Of a stretch of DNA of 64,000 nt, positions 39,828 through 47,795 are shown piece by piece. The position numbers and the translations under genes are program-made. The DNA is from Tatumella sp. JGM118 (lineage in GTDB: Bacteria; Pseudomonadota; Gammaproteobacteria; Enterobacterales; Enterobacteriaceae). Location of the stretch: contig NZ_JAERJR010000004.1 of NCBI RefSeq assembly GCF_018257515.1, forward strand, positions 186,001 through 250,000, given 5' to 3'. The notes under the pieces were generated by a model. It did no database searches and was not told the origin of the DNA. It saw only the letters and a list, made by a program, of their open reading frames with translations. Position 1 is the stretch's first letter. Each line of letters starts with the position of its first letter.

Positions 39828-40187
39828 TCACTTCTTATCAAGGATGCTTTTTAGAAAATCAATGTGACCTCTGAGTATTTCCATGTGTTCTTGTTGAGAC
39901 CCTACTGAGCTTTCTAGCGCAGATATCGTTTCCTTCTGGCTGGAGATGGTGCCGGTCATTGACTCAATTATCTGGTCTTTAAGATCATTAACTCTGGTGA
40001 GGTGGTTTATCTTGTCATTGAAGATCTCAACTTGCTGATTAGCGTCAAGTGAGAACGATTTTTCAATAATATCCAAAATTTCCGCATTCATGGAGCGTCC
40101 ATTTTGTTGAGCTCGCTCCTGAATTCTTGCCTTAAGTTCGTCTGGGATACGAATCCCAAGTGGGGCTAATTGGCTTGCACCTTTCAT
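39828..40187 (-). CDS. Mnt-like ribbon-helix-helix repressor
   Basis: 119 residues. N-terminal RHH: LGIRIPDELKARIQERAQQN and GRSMNAEILDIIEKSF, as in P22 Mnt and Arc. A 65-residue coiled coil follows, longer than the Mnt tetramerisation tail. Divergent from the arc/antirepressor operon, with palindromic operators in between, as in P22 immI. Confidence 0.85.
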   Translation of the reverse strand: MKGASQLAPLGIRIPDELKARIQERAQQNGRSMNAEILDIIEKSFSLDANQQVEIFNDKINHLTRVNDLKDQIIESMTGTISSQKETISALESSVGSQQEHMEILRGHIDFLKSILDKK

Positions 40188-40211
40188 GATTTATCCCTAC
40201 TACAAAACAAT

Positions 40212-40281
40212 CTACATAATGTAGTTAATTTTGGATTGACATGATAGTCACATGGTGTAGCATTAAATCATACATAATGTA
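40212..40281 (+). promoter_or_regulatory. Operators and promoter of the immI-like region
   Basis: Palindrome CTACATAATGTAG (40212-40224) and TACATAATGTA (40271-40281) flank a rightward promoter, TTGACA (40236-40241), 16-bp spacer, TAGCAT (40258-40263). The Arc- and Mnt-like proteins encoded on both sides are the likely ligands. Confidence 0.7.
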
Positions 40282-40293
40282 CGGAGAAGTGTA

Positions 40294-40455
40294 ATGAAAG
40301 AGGCAAGAAACATTCCACCGACAGGAATACGTTTTCCTGATTGGCTGAAAGATGCTTTGAAGAAAGCTGCAAGTGATGAATGCAGGTCTTTTAACGGAGA
40401 GGTAATTAAACGCCTGGAGCGGAGTTTAAAGGAAGATGGAATCATCAAGGCGTAA
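40294..40455 (+). CDS. Arc-like ribbon-helix-helix repressor (53 aa)
   Basis: Starts MKEARNIPPTGIRFPDWLKD; RSFNGEVIKRLERSLK matches the second helix of Arc (53 residues in P22). ACGGAG lies before the ATG. First gene of the rightward operon leading to the antirepressor, which in P22 it represses. Confidence 0.8.
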   Translation: MKEARNIPPTGIRFPDWLKDALKKAASDECRSFNGEVIKRLERSLKEDGIIKA

Positions 40456-40528
40456 AAATAGCGAAGCCCCGCAGTGCGCTAACACTAACAGGGCCTCTAT
40501 CGAAAATAACCTTGCAGGAAATATCGAC

Positions 40529-41167
40529 ATGAACATTGTAGCTAAAACTGATTTTAACTTCCACGGAGTAATGCTGGCACCTGTGAACAATGTGCCGGGC
40601 ATCTGGCTTACTTCTGCTGATGTGGCTAAGGCACTTGGCTACAAAAGCACAAAATCAATTTCCAATCTGTTTTCGCAGTATGAGGATGAATTTTCTCAGG
40701 GAATGACAATGGTCATTGAATCAGTGACCAATGGAATCAATGGTTCCTCGCGCCGCATGAAAGTGCGGGTTTTCTCTCTTCGTGGCGCACATCTGATTGC
40801 TATGTTTGCACGTACACCAGTAGCTAAAGAGTTCCGCCGCTGGGTGCTGGATATTCTGGATCGGGAGGTCGCTCAGTCACCGATTGCTAGTCGCTTGACG
40901 GATGAAGACATCGTTAGTTTTTGCTACTTGCAGTTATGGATGGAAAAGGCACAAGCCGTATGTAAGGAAATTTACCCTGCCATTAGACAGCTGCGATCAG
41001 AGCTTGCAGGAACAATGTATGACCTGGCTAATGAAAGCCGATTTGTCACCCGGCCTACTCGTGAAATTCTTATCCGAGAAATACAGGATTTAGACATGAG
41101 CAAAGTAAAAGTCAGAAACGCAGAGGAAATGATTAAACATTTTACAAATGCAGGGAGCTTACATTGA
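40529..41167 (+). CDS. Antirepressor with BRO-N domain
   Basis: 212 residues. The BRO-N domain covers residues 1-110: FHGVMLAPVNNVPGIWLTSA, DVAKALGYKSTKSISNLFSQ, and VRVFSLRGAHLIAMFARTPV. The C-terminal helical part is family-specific. It follows an Arc-like gene, as P22 ant does, and would inactivate repressors of this or other prophages. The Met at 40529 is where the domain starts. Confidence 0.85.
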   Translation: MNIVAKTDFNFHGVMLAPVNNVPGIWLTSADVAKALGYKSTKSISNLFSQYEDEFSQGMTMVIESVTNGINGSSRRMKVRVFSLRGAHLIAMFARTPVAKEFRRWVLDILDREVAQSPIASRLTDEDIVSFCYLQLWMEKAQAVCKEIYPAIRQLRSELAGTMYDLANESRFVTRPTREILIREIQDLDMSKVKVRNAEEMIKHFTNAGSLH

Positions 41168-41197
41168 TCGGCGTATTGGATGACGCAAAAAGAAAAA

Positions 41198-41217
41198 CCG
41201 CCAGGTAGGACTGGCGG
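41198..41217. terminator. Hairpin between the two antirepressor genes
   Basis: CCGCCAG and CTGGCGG with a 6-base loop. The A-rich flank makes it a leftward terminator; rightward the T tract is missing. Confidence 0.45.
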
Positions 41218-41246
41218 CTTACATCAACTAATGATTGGAGATTTAA

Positions 41247-42038
41247 ATGCAACAATCAACATCAACTGCATTAAATGTAGCAAATCCGCACTTAGCTGTC
41301 GATCCTGATTTATTCCCAGTGATTGAATGGGCCGGTGTACGGGTGGTGACTACCGATACCTTAGCAAAAGGGTACGGTACAGATGCTATTCGTATCCAGC
41401 AGAATCATTTGCGTAACGAATCACGATTTGTTGAGGGCGCTCACTACTTCATCCTGAAAGGTGGTGATCTGAAGGAGCTAAAGAACAGACTATCTTCAAG
41501 CGAGTCTGTTGGTAAACATGCAAGATCACTTACCCTCTGGACAGAAAAGGGCGCAGCCAGAATGTCCAAGATTGTCGATACCGATGAAGCATGGTCATTC
41601 TTCGAACGTCTTGAGGATTCATATTTCCGCCCCCACTCGTCAGCAGCGTTACCGCTCAGCTATGAGCAGGCGCTGGAAGATTTGCTGATTAAGGTGAAAG
41701 AAAACCGTCTACTGACAGAGCAGCGCGATCATGCCATTCAGACCAAAGCCTGGATTGGTGAAAAGCGTGAAGCAACGGCGATGGCCACTGCTTCGGCAGA
41801 AAAGCGAAAGGCTAACGCTCTGGCTGAAAAGCTCGGCGAATGTAAAAAGCATGCAGCGGTTCTCGCGGTAGAGAAAAAGCTGAATGCTAAGTTCAAATGG
41901 CAACCTCTCCGTAAGTGGTGCCGAGAGAATGAGATAGCGCCTCATGAAGTTGATGATCCGCGATTCGGGACCGTCAAATCATGGCCCCGTGCAGCATGGC
42001 TGGCTGTGTATAGCGTAGACCTGAAAAAACTGTTCTGA
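41247..42038 (+). CDS. ORF6N-domain antirepressor
   Basis: 263 residues. ORF6N domain at 20-125: VIEWAGVRVVTTDTLAKGYG, FVEGAHYFILKGGDLKELKN, SLTLWTEKGAARMSKIVDTD. Then a coiled coil and a C-terminal domain ending WPRAAWLAVYSVDLKKLF, a form seen in KilA-type antirepressors. A second antirepressor in tandem is unusual. GGAG precedes the ATG. Confidence 0.82.
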   Translation: MQQSTSTALNVANPHLAVDPDLFPVIEWAGVRVVTTDTLAKGYGTDAIRIQQNHLRNESRFVEGAHYFILKGGDLKELKNRLSSSESVGKHARSLTLWTEKGAARMSKIVDTDEAWSFFERLEDSYFRPHSSAALPLSYEQALEDLLIKVKENRLLTEQRDHAIQTKAWIGEKREATAMATASAEKRKANALAEKLGECKKHAAVLAVEKKLNAKFKWQPLRKWCRENEIAPHEVDDPRFGTVKSWPRAAWLAVYSVDLKKLF

Positions 42039-42070
42039 CAACCTACGAAAAAAGTGTAGGTACTTAACAC

Positions 42071-42092
42071 AACCCGCTTAACTGCGGGTTTC
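42071..42092 (+). terminator. Terminator after the antirepressors
   Basis: AACCCGC and GCGGGTT with a 6-base loop, followed by TTTCTT. Confidence 0.65.
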
Positions 42093-42149
42093 TTGCTTCC
42101 CATTGCATAAGTTTCCCTTTAGGATTGGTCTTAACTTTACTGGTGGAGA

Positions 42150-42668
42150 ATGGGTGTGGAATTACTACTGATTTGTGCTGTTATTGGCTGTATACCCGCA
42201 GCAATAGCAAGCAGCAAGGGACGTTCTTTTGGTCTATGGTGGATATATGGCGCACTTCTTTTCATTGTTGCCTTGATTCATTCACTTTGCTTAAAGAAAG
42301 ACCACAAAGCAATCGAGCAGGAACAGTTGTCCGAGGGTTTAGTTAAGTGCCCGTATTGCGCTGAAATGGTTAAGCCGGAGGCAATCAAGTGCAAGCACTG
42401 CGGAAGCGATCTGACGCCCTCGCCTGTGAAATCTATACTTATGCCCATTGCAAAAATCGACGTCACCAGGAAGCTGGCTGACTCCGTTATCCTCGATGAC
42501 TTTAAGGTGAGTGAGGTTAGTTCCCAAATGCGAGCAGGCAACGAAAGGAAAAGTGTTCAGGAGTTATTGGATGAATACTCAGGGGAGTTAACAGCGATAA
42601 AGGATAAAATTCCGGAGTCTCTGCACAATAAGTTCGATGAATCATTAATTAATCATCTGAATAAGTAA
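42150..42668 (+). CDS. Membrane protein with zinc ribbon
   Basis: 172 residues. Two N-terminal helices (ELLLICAVIGCIPAAIA and FGLWWIYGALLFIVALIHSL), then a zinc ribbon CPYCAEMVKPEAIKCKHCG, then a cytosolic helical tail. TM plus zinc-ribbon proteins of this form are cellular and phage accessory proteins of unknown role. Located in the immI-like insert, it may alter the host envelope during lysogeny. GGTGGAGA precedes the ATG. Confidence 0.7.
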   Translation: MGVELLLICAVIGCIPAAIASSKGRSFGLWWIYGALLFIVALIHSLCLKKDHKAIEQEQLSEGLVKCPYCAEMVKPEAIKCKHCGSDLTPSPVKSILMPIAKIDVTRKLADSVILDDFKVSEVSSQMRAGNERKSVQELLDEYSGELTAIKDKIPESLHNKFDESLINHLNK

Positions 42669-42707
42669 GTTATTTCACTTTTTAAGGAAATAAATTATTG
42701 CCCATAA

Positions 42708-42730
42708 CCTCGCTCCGGCGGGGTTTTTTT
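42708..42730 (+). terminator. Terminator before the tape measure gene
   Basis: CCTCGC and GCGGGG with a 4-base loop, then seven T. It closes the accessory insert. Confidence 0.75.
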
Positions 42731-42748
42731 ATGCCCGGAGAAAAGCAA

Positions 42749-45700
42749 ATGGCAGAACAAACATCCCGCCTCGCAGTCATCATCGACAGCTCTGGGGCGC
42801 AAAAAAGTGCTGAAACACTGACGAGTGCACTGGTCAACCTCTCTCAGGAGGGTAAAAAGGCAGAGACCGCAACTGATAACCTATCCTCCGCTACCAAAGA
42901 TTTAAATTCATGGCTGAAACAGGGCCCAAAGGCGGCATCTGATGCTTCAAAGGCAATCGAAGATGAAGCGAAGTCATTAAACTCGTTACTCGAAAAAATC
43001 AGGCCGACAAATAAGGCATTGTCTCAACTGGATAGCATGAGCAAGCAGCTATCCCAGTCGTTTTCTAAAGGATTGATTAACGAGTCCCAGTTTAATACTT
43101 ACGATAAAATTCTGGGTAATTTAGTTGATAAATACGAGAAGGTTGATGATGAACTAACTGGTATAGCCCAGGCTGAGAGAGAAGCTGCAGCAGCTGCTAA
43201 AGCCACTCAGAAAGCTCATGAAGCCGAAGCCCTGGCACTCCAAAAAATGCTTGATAAGCTCGACCCGGTGTCAGCATCTGTTCGTCGACTGGAGCAGGAT
43301 CAGCAATCACTCCAATCCGCACTTTCCTCAGGGAAGATTTCCGGTGATGAATATGACAAATATTCAGAAAGCATAGCCCGTGCCAGAAAAGAGGTTACAG
43401 GGGAAGCCCAGGCTGAGCGCGATGCAGCAAAAGCAAGAGAGCAGCAAGAGCAGTCGTTCCAGAGGATGCTGGATAAAATCGATCCTGTTTCCTCAGCCCT
43501 CCGTAACCTGGAGAAACAGCAGAATGACCTGTCAGCAGCTCTGTCCAGTGGCAAAATCAGTGCAGATCAATATGGGCTTTACGCCCAAAAGGTAGACGAT
43601 GCCCGCCGTGAAGTTAACGGAGAAGCCCAGGCCGAGCGGGACGCAGCAAAGGCACATGACGCACAGGTCGCATCACTTCAAAGGCTGGTAGCTCAGCTTG
43701 ATCCGCTTGGCGAATCGTTCAGAAAGTTATCCCAACAGCAGCAGCAGCTTGATGATGCTAAATCTTCCGGGATGCTATCCACAGACCGTTACACTGAATT
43801 ATCTGCAGCTCTGACCAAAACCAGAGATGAATTGCAAAAAACTGCTGAAGTGTCACACACCACAGCTCATGCAATGCAAATGCTGCCGATGCAAATGTCT
43901 TATATCTTAAGCGGCCTTGCCAGTGGCCAGTCGCCGTTTATGGTTCTGATCCAGCAGGGCGGCTGGCTTACCGGAATGTTTGGCGGGCTCGGGGCCACTA
44001 TCAAGGGCGTTGGCGCGTATGTCGCAGGGTTGGTAAATCCTTTTACAGTGGCGGCTGCAGCCGTTGGCGTTCTCGGGCTTGCGTATTATGAAGGGGCCGC
44101 AGAGCAGGAGGAATTCCGGAAATCCCTGATACTCACCGGTAACCAGGTTGGAAAGACATCCGGCCAGTTATCAGAAATAGCTGCCACCATCAGCACTGCA
44201 ACAGGAACAACTCAGGGGCAGGCGGCATCGGTTATTAATCAGGTAGTATCGGCTGGTAATATCGCGGGCGACTCTCTACAGAAAGTCTCTGCGGCAATCG
44301 TCAGCATTAGTGATGCAACCGGACAGGCCACTGATAAATTAGTCTCCGATTTCAGCAATATTGCCAATGACCCGGTAGCGGCGATCACAAAACTGAACGA
44401 CCAGTACCATTTCCTTACGCTGGCGACCTACAACCAGATTAAGGCGCTTCAGGACGAAGGCGATCAGCAGTATGCCGCGAAGGTTGCTAATGACGCCTAT
44501 GCCAACGCGCTAACCCAGAGAGCAGGAGAGATTAAAAACAGTCTGGGTACACTGGAAACCATCTGGAATTCAGTTGGTGAGGCAGCGAAGGGGGCCTGGG
44601 ATAGCATGTTGGATATTGGTCGTGGCCAGACGCTACAGCAGCAGATAGCTAATGTCCAAAAGCAAATATCCGATATTCAAGGCAACGTAAAGCCCGGAGC
44701 CTTTGGGTTGGGAGGGGTTGGTGATGACGGGGTTCAGAATAAACAACTTGCGGCTCTTAAATCTCAGTTGTTATTTTTGCAAAGTCAGGCCACGACCCAG
44801 GATGTTTTGAATGGATTTGTCGATAAGCACAACCAGGCGCAGCAGGCCGGTATAAAGGCGCAAGAGTACATTGATAACCTCCAACAACAATCCCTGTCTA
44901 ATGCTGAAAAAAGGACTAAAGAGCAGAACCTGCTCACCGAAGCCCTGAAGAAGACTCGTGCTGCGGGTACGAGCATAAGTGCTGCTGAAGAAGCACAACT
45001 TCGCCAGGACATAGACAATAAATATAAAGACCCTGCCGCACCGAAGCAGCGCCAGGGGAAAGCCTACACCGAAGACGCCGGTAGTCGCCTGCTTGAGCAA
45101 ATTAATCAGCAATCAGCAGCACTGGTATCGCAACTGAATACGACTGAAAAGCTATCTTCCGTAACTCAGCAGCGAATTAAGTTTGAACAGCAGATCGCAG
45201 ACATTCGTCAGAGAGTAGCCCAAAACCAGCCTATAACTGCAGACCAGCGTTCGCTTCTCAGTCAGCAGTCTGAAATTGAGCAGGCATATAAACGGCAGGA
45301 AGCACTTCAAAAAAGTGTCACCACTCTGGATGACTACCGGAAGATGATGCTGGAAATTGAGCCTAAAGAGCAGAAGCAGAATGACACCCTGCAGAAGCGG
45401 CTGAAAATCCTTCAGGATATGGTGGCGCTGAAAAGGTTATCTCCGGAAGAAGCAGGGAGTCAGGCAGGGGAAATTATAGGTAAGTCAGCGCTGCCGGATG
45501 CTGTAATTCAAGGTGTCAATGCGGCGGGCGGCACCCTCAAGTCAGGAGCAACGAACAGTGATTTGTCTGACCAGGGTAATGGGATGTTCGGTATTAAGTC
45601 TGATCCACAGCTTGAGACTATCCAAAAGCTGAAAAAAGCGCAGACAGCGTATGCATCGTGGCTTAATGAGCAGGAAAAGGCCATTAACCAGTCCTCTTTC

Positions 45701-46462
45701 GGTAATGAAAAACAACGTCAAGACAGGCTTGCTGCCTTGAAACAGACAGGAACTCAGAACCAGATAAAACTCAGCACAGCTTTGCATGTGTCTGAAATGA
45801 GTTCCGCTGAAACCTCGTTTAGCACTATCACTGACTCAATGGGAACTATGTTCGGACAGCAGTCAGGGATGTATAAAGCCGCGTTTGCCACACAAAAGGC
45901 ATTTGCTATTGCTCAGGCAGGAATACAGCTACCCATGGCAATGGCTCAGGCCATGGCTAACCTGCCGTTTCCAGCCAACTTAGCCGCGGTTGCCAACGTT
46001 GTCGCACTGATGAGCACCATCACCTCAAGCATCACCAGTGTCGCCGCGAACGGCTTCCAGTCCGGAGGGTATACCGGTAACGGTGGCGTGAGTGATATTG
46101 CCGGTGTTGTTCACGGACAGGAGTTCGTTATGGATGCTGCGGCAACGAAGCGGATCGGCGTCAGCAATCTTGAAGCCATTCGCAGGAACGGGCTGGATGC
46201 CACTCTGTCACGGTCAGGTTTCGGGACTGGCGCTAAAAATGTCAGTAATAACCAATCAAATGTGACGCATTTAACGGTTCAGGCACCCCCGATCACTATC
46301 AATGGTAACCCCTCTGATTCAACCATCCAGCTTGTGCAGCAAGCCGCAAAACAGGGTGCTCAGCAGGGTTACAAGATGGTCGCAGGAGATCTGGCTGCGG
46401 GAAAGGGGCAAGTGCATAAATCACTGACTGCCGGATATAACACTTCAAGGAGAACAGGTTAA
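42749..46462 (+). CDS. Tail tape measure protein
   Basis: 1237 residues. About residues 130-350 contain three tandem coiled-coil units of 75-80 residues (each with a form of QKMLDKLDPVSASVRRLEQD then SALSSGKISGDEYDKYSE). A hydrophobic region follows (MSYILSGLASGQSPFMVLIQ to VAAAAVGVLG), then a long coiled coil and a C-terminal hydrophobic patch, FPANLAAVANVVALMSTI. Length fixes tail length; by the usual 0.15 nm per residue the tail would be about 185 nm. Start at MAEQTSRL after GGAGAAAAGC. Confidence 0.93.
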   Translation: MAEQTSRLAVIIDSSGAQKSAETLTSALVNLSQEGKKAETATDNLSSATKDLNSWLKQGPKAASDASKAIEDEAKSLNSLLEKIRPTNKALSQLDSMSKQLSQSFSKGLINESQFNTYDKILGNLVDKYEKVDDELTGIAQAEREAAAAAKATQKAHEAEALALQKMLDKLDPVSASVRRLEQDQQSLQSALSSGKISGDEYDKYSESIARARKEVTGEAQAERDAAKAREQQEQSFQRMLDKIDPVSSALRNLEKQQNDLSAALSSGKISADQYGLYAQKVDDARREVNGEAQAERDAAKAHDAQVASLQRLVAQLDPLGESFRKLSQQQQQLDDAKSSGMLSTDRYTELSAALTKTRDELQKTAEVSHTTAHAMQMLPMQMSYILSGLASGQSPFMVLIQQGGWLTGMFGGLGATIKGVGAYVAGLVNPFTVAAAAVGVLGLAYYEGAAEQEEFRKSLILTGNQVGKTSGQLSEIAATISTATGTTQGQAASVINQVVSAGNIAGDSLQKVSAAIVSISDATGQATDKLVSDFSNIANDPVAAITKLNDQYHFLTLATYNQIKALQDEGDQQYAAKVANDAYANALTQRAGEIKNSLGTLETIWNSVGEAAKGAWDSMLDIGRGQTLQQQIANVQKQISDIQGNVKPGAFGLGGVGDDGVQNKQLAALKSQLLFLQSQATTQDVLNGFVDKHNQAQQAGIKAQEYIDNLQQQSLSNAEKRTKEQNLLTEALKKTRAAGTSISAAEEAQLRQDIDNKYKDPAAPKQRQGKAYTEDAGSRLLEQINQQSAALVSQLNTTEKLSSVTQQRIKFEQQIADIRQRVAQNQPITADQRSLLSQQSEIEQAYKRQEALQKSVTTLDDYRKMMLEIEPKEQKQNDTLQKRLKILQDMVALKRLSPEEAGSQAGEIIGKSALPDAVIQGVNAAGGTLKSGATNSDLSDQGNGMFGIKSDPQLETIQKLKKAQTAYASWLNEQEKAINQSSFGNEKQRQDRLAALKQTGTQNQIKLSTALHVSEMSSAETSFSTITDSMGTMFGQQSGMYKAAFATQKAFAIAQAGIQLPMAMAQAMANLPFPANLAAVANVVALMSTITSSITSVAANGFQSGGYTGNGGVSDIAGVVHGQEFVMDAAATKRIGVSNLEAIRRNGLDATLSRSGFGTGAKNVSNNQSNVTHLTVQAPPITINGNPSDSTIQLVQQAAKQGAQQGYKMVAGDLAAGKGQVHKSLTAGYNTSRRTG

Positions 46463-46926
46463 TGGCAGACATATACTATCCACACCAATATCTGCCATTA
46501 CCTCAGCAGGATGGCTATGCGTTTCAGCCTGTCAGCCCGCTCCGGCGCACAGACCTTACATCCGGTCGGGCGAGGCAGCGCAGGTTGTATACCTCAACTC
46601 CCACCCAGGCGTCAGTGACCTGGCTGTTTACCACTGACCCGCAATGCCAGGTCTTTGAGGCGTGGTTCCGGGATGCTCTTACAGACGGTGCATCCTGGTT
46701 CTATATGCGCCTGCAGACTCCGGTCGGTACCAAGGACTATAAATGCCGGTTCACGGATATTTATCAGGGCCCGACGCTGGTTGCGCCGATTTACTGGCAG
46801 TACACCGCCACGCTGGAATTGTGGGAACGACCGTTGCCGCCGCTTGGCTGGGGTAATTATCCGGAGCTGCTTATCGGCTCTGATATCATTGATATCGCCA
46901 TCAACAAGGAGTGGCCGCAGGCATGA
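46462..46926 (+). CDS. Minor tail protein (gpM/L-like position)
   Basis: 154 residues starting MADIYYPHQYLPLPQQDGYA; a beta-rich C-terminus TATLELWERPLPP is shared by distal tail proteins following the tape measure. Stop/start overlap with neighbours. Confidence 0.7.
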   Translation: MADIYYPHQYLPLPQQDGYAFQPVSPLRRTDLTSGRARQRRLYTSTPTQASVTWLFTTDPQCQVFEAWFRDALTDGASWFYMRLQTPVGTKDYKCRFTDIYQGPTLVAPIYWQYTATLELWERPLPPLGWGNYPELLIGSDIIDIAINKEWPQA

Positions 46927-47405
46927 CAGTATTAAACCGGCTCTATGCATCGTCCGGCCCGGAAGTGCTGATTAACACTCTGCAAATCAATGTAGGCGAT
47001 GACGTTTATTATCTCTGTCAGGGGTATGACGACATTGTCGCTACAGACGAAAGTGGCAATAGCCTGACGTTTACTGCATGCGCTATGGATGTCGCGCTGC
47101 CGGCCAGAAACACCGACGGTACGCAGGATTTGAATATAGCGATCAGCAACGTTGACGGGATTGTGTCCACTACTATCCGGAATGCTCTGAGCTCTCTCAA
47201 CGGAGCGACAGTGACATACCGGCAATACATTTCCACCGACCTTTCAGCACCGTCATCAACGCCTTACACCATGGCTATCAAAACAGGCCAATGGACTTCA
47301 CTGCAGGTGCAAATCACCGCTGGTTACATGAACTGGCTCGATACAGCGTGGCCGCGTTACCGGTACACGCTTCCCGACCACCCCGGGCTTCGTTACATCA
47401 GCTAA
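46923..47405 (+). CDS. Minor tail protein (DUF1833 type)
   Basis: 160 residues starting MTVLNRLYASSGPEVLINTL; YYLCQGYDDIVATDESGNSL and LPARNTDGTQDLNIAISNVD are typical of DUF1833 tail proteins, a lambda gpL equivalent. It overlaps the preceding gene by four bases. Confidence 0.78.
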   Translation: MTVLNRLYASSGPEVLINTLQINVGDDVYYLCQGYDDIVATDESGNSLTFTACAMDVALPARNTDGTQDLNIAISNVDGIVSTTIRNALSSLNGATVTYRQYISTDLSAPSSTPYTMAIKTGQWTSLQVQITAGYMNWLDTAWPRYRYTLPDHPGLRYIS

Positions 47406-47414
47406 GAGGCTTCC

Positions 47415-47795
47415 ATGTTTAATCCAGATAAATACCTGACTGTCCGCTGGCAGATGGGGGGAAGGGTGTACCCGGTCCTTGACTGCTACGGCCTTGTTCA
47501 TGAGGTCAGGAGGGACCTGGGGCTTCCGGAGTGGCCGCTATTTGAGTCGGTCACGAAAGACGGCAGGCAGATGGCCGACTTCTGCGATGAATACCGGAAG
47601 CAGATAAAACCGTGCCAGCCATCGCCCGGCGCAGTTGCGGCCTGCTACAGCGGCGGCCTGATTGGTCATCTTGCTGTGGTGGTCGAGATTAATGGCGAAC
47701 TGATGGCGGCAGAATCCAACCCGAAGCGGAATATCACCTTTATGCCGATGGCCCGCTTTGAGCGGCGATTTCAGAAAGTGGAGTATTACCAGTGA
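47415..47795 (+). CDS. Tail NlpC/P60-like peptidase (gpK-like)
   Basis: 126 residues. Catalytic Cys in VLDCYGLVHEVRRDLGLP and His in GLIGHLAVVVEINGELMAAE, followed by SNPKRNITF. A tail-tip peptidase that may open the cell wall at infection; lambda gpK is the model. Confidence 0.85.
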   Translation: MFNPDKYLTVRWQMGGRVYPVLDCYGLVHEVRRDLGLPEWPLFESVTKDGRQMADFCDEYRKQIKPCQPSPGAVAACYSGGLIGHLAVVVEINGELMAAESNPKRNITFMPMARFERRFQKVEYYQ

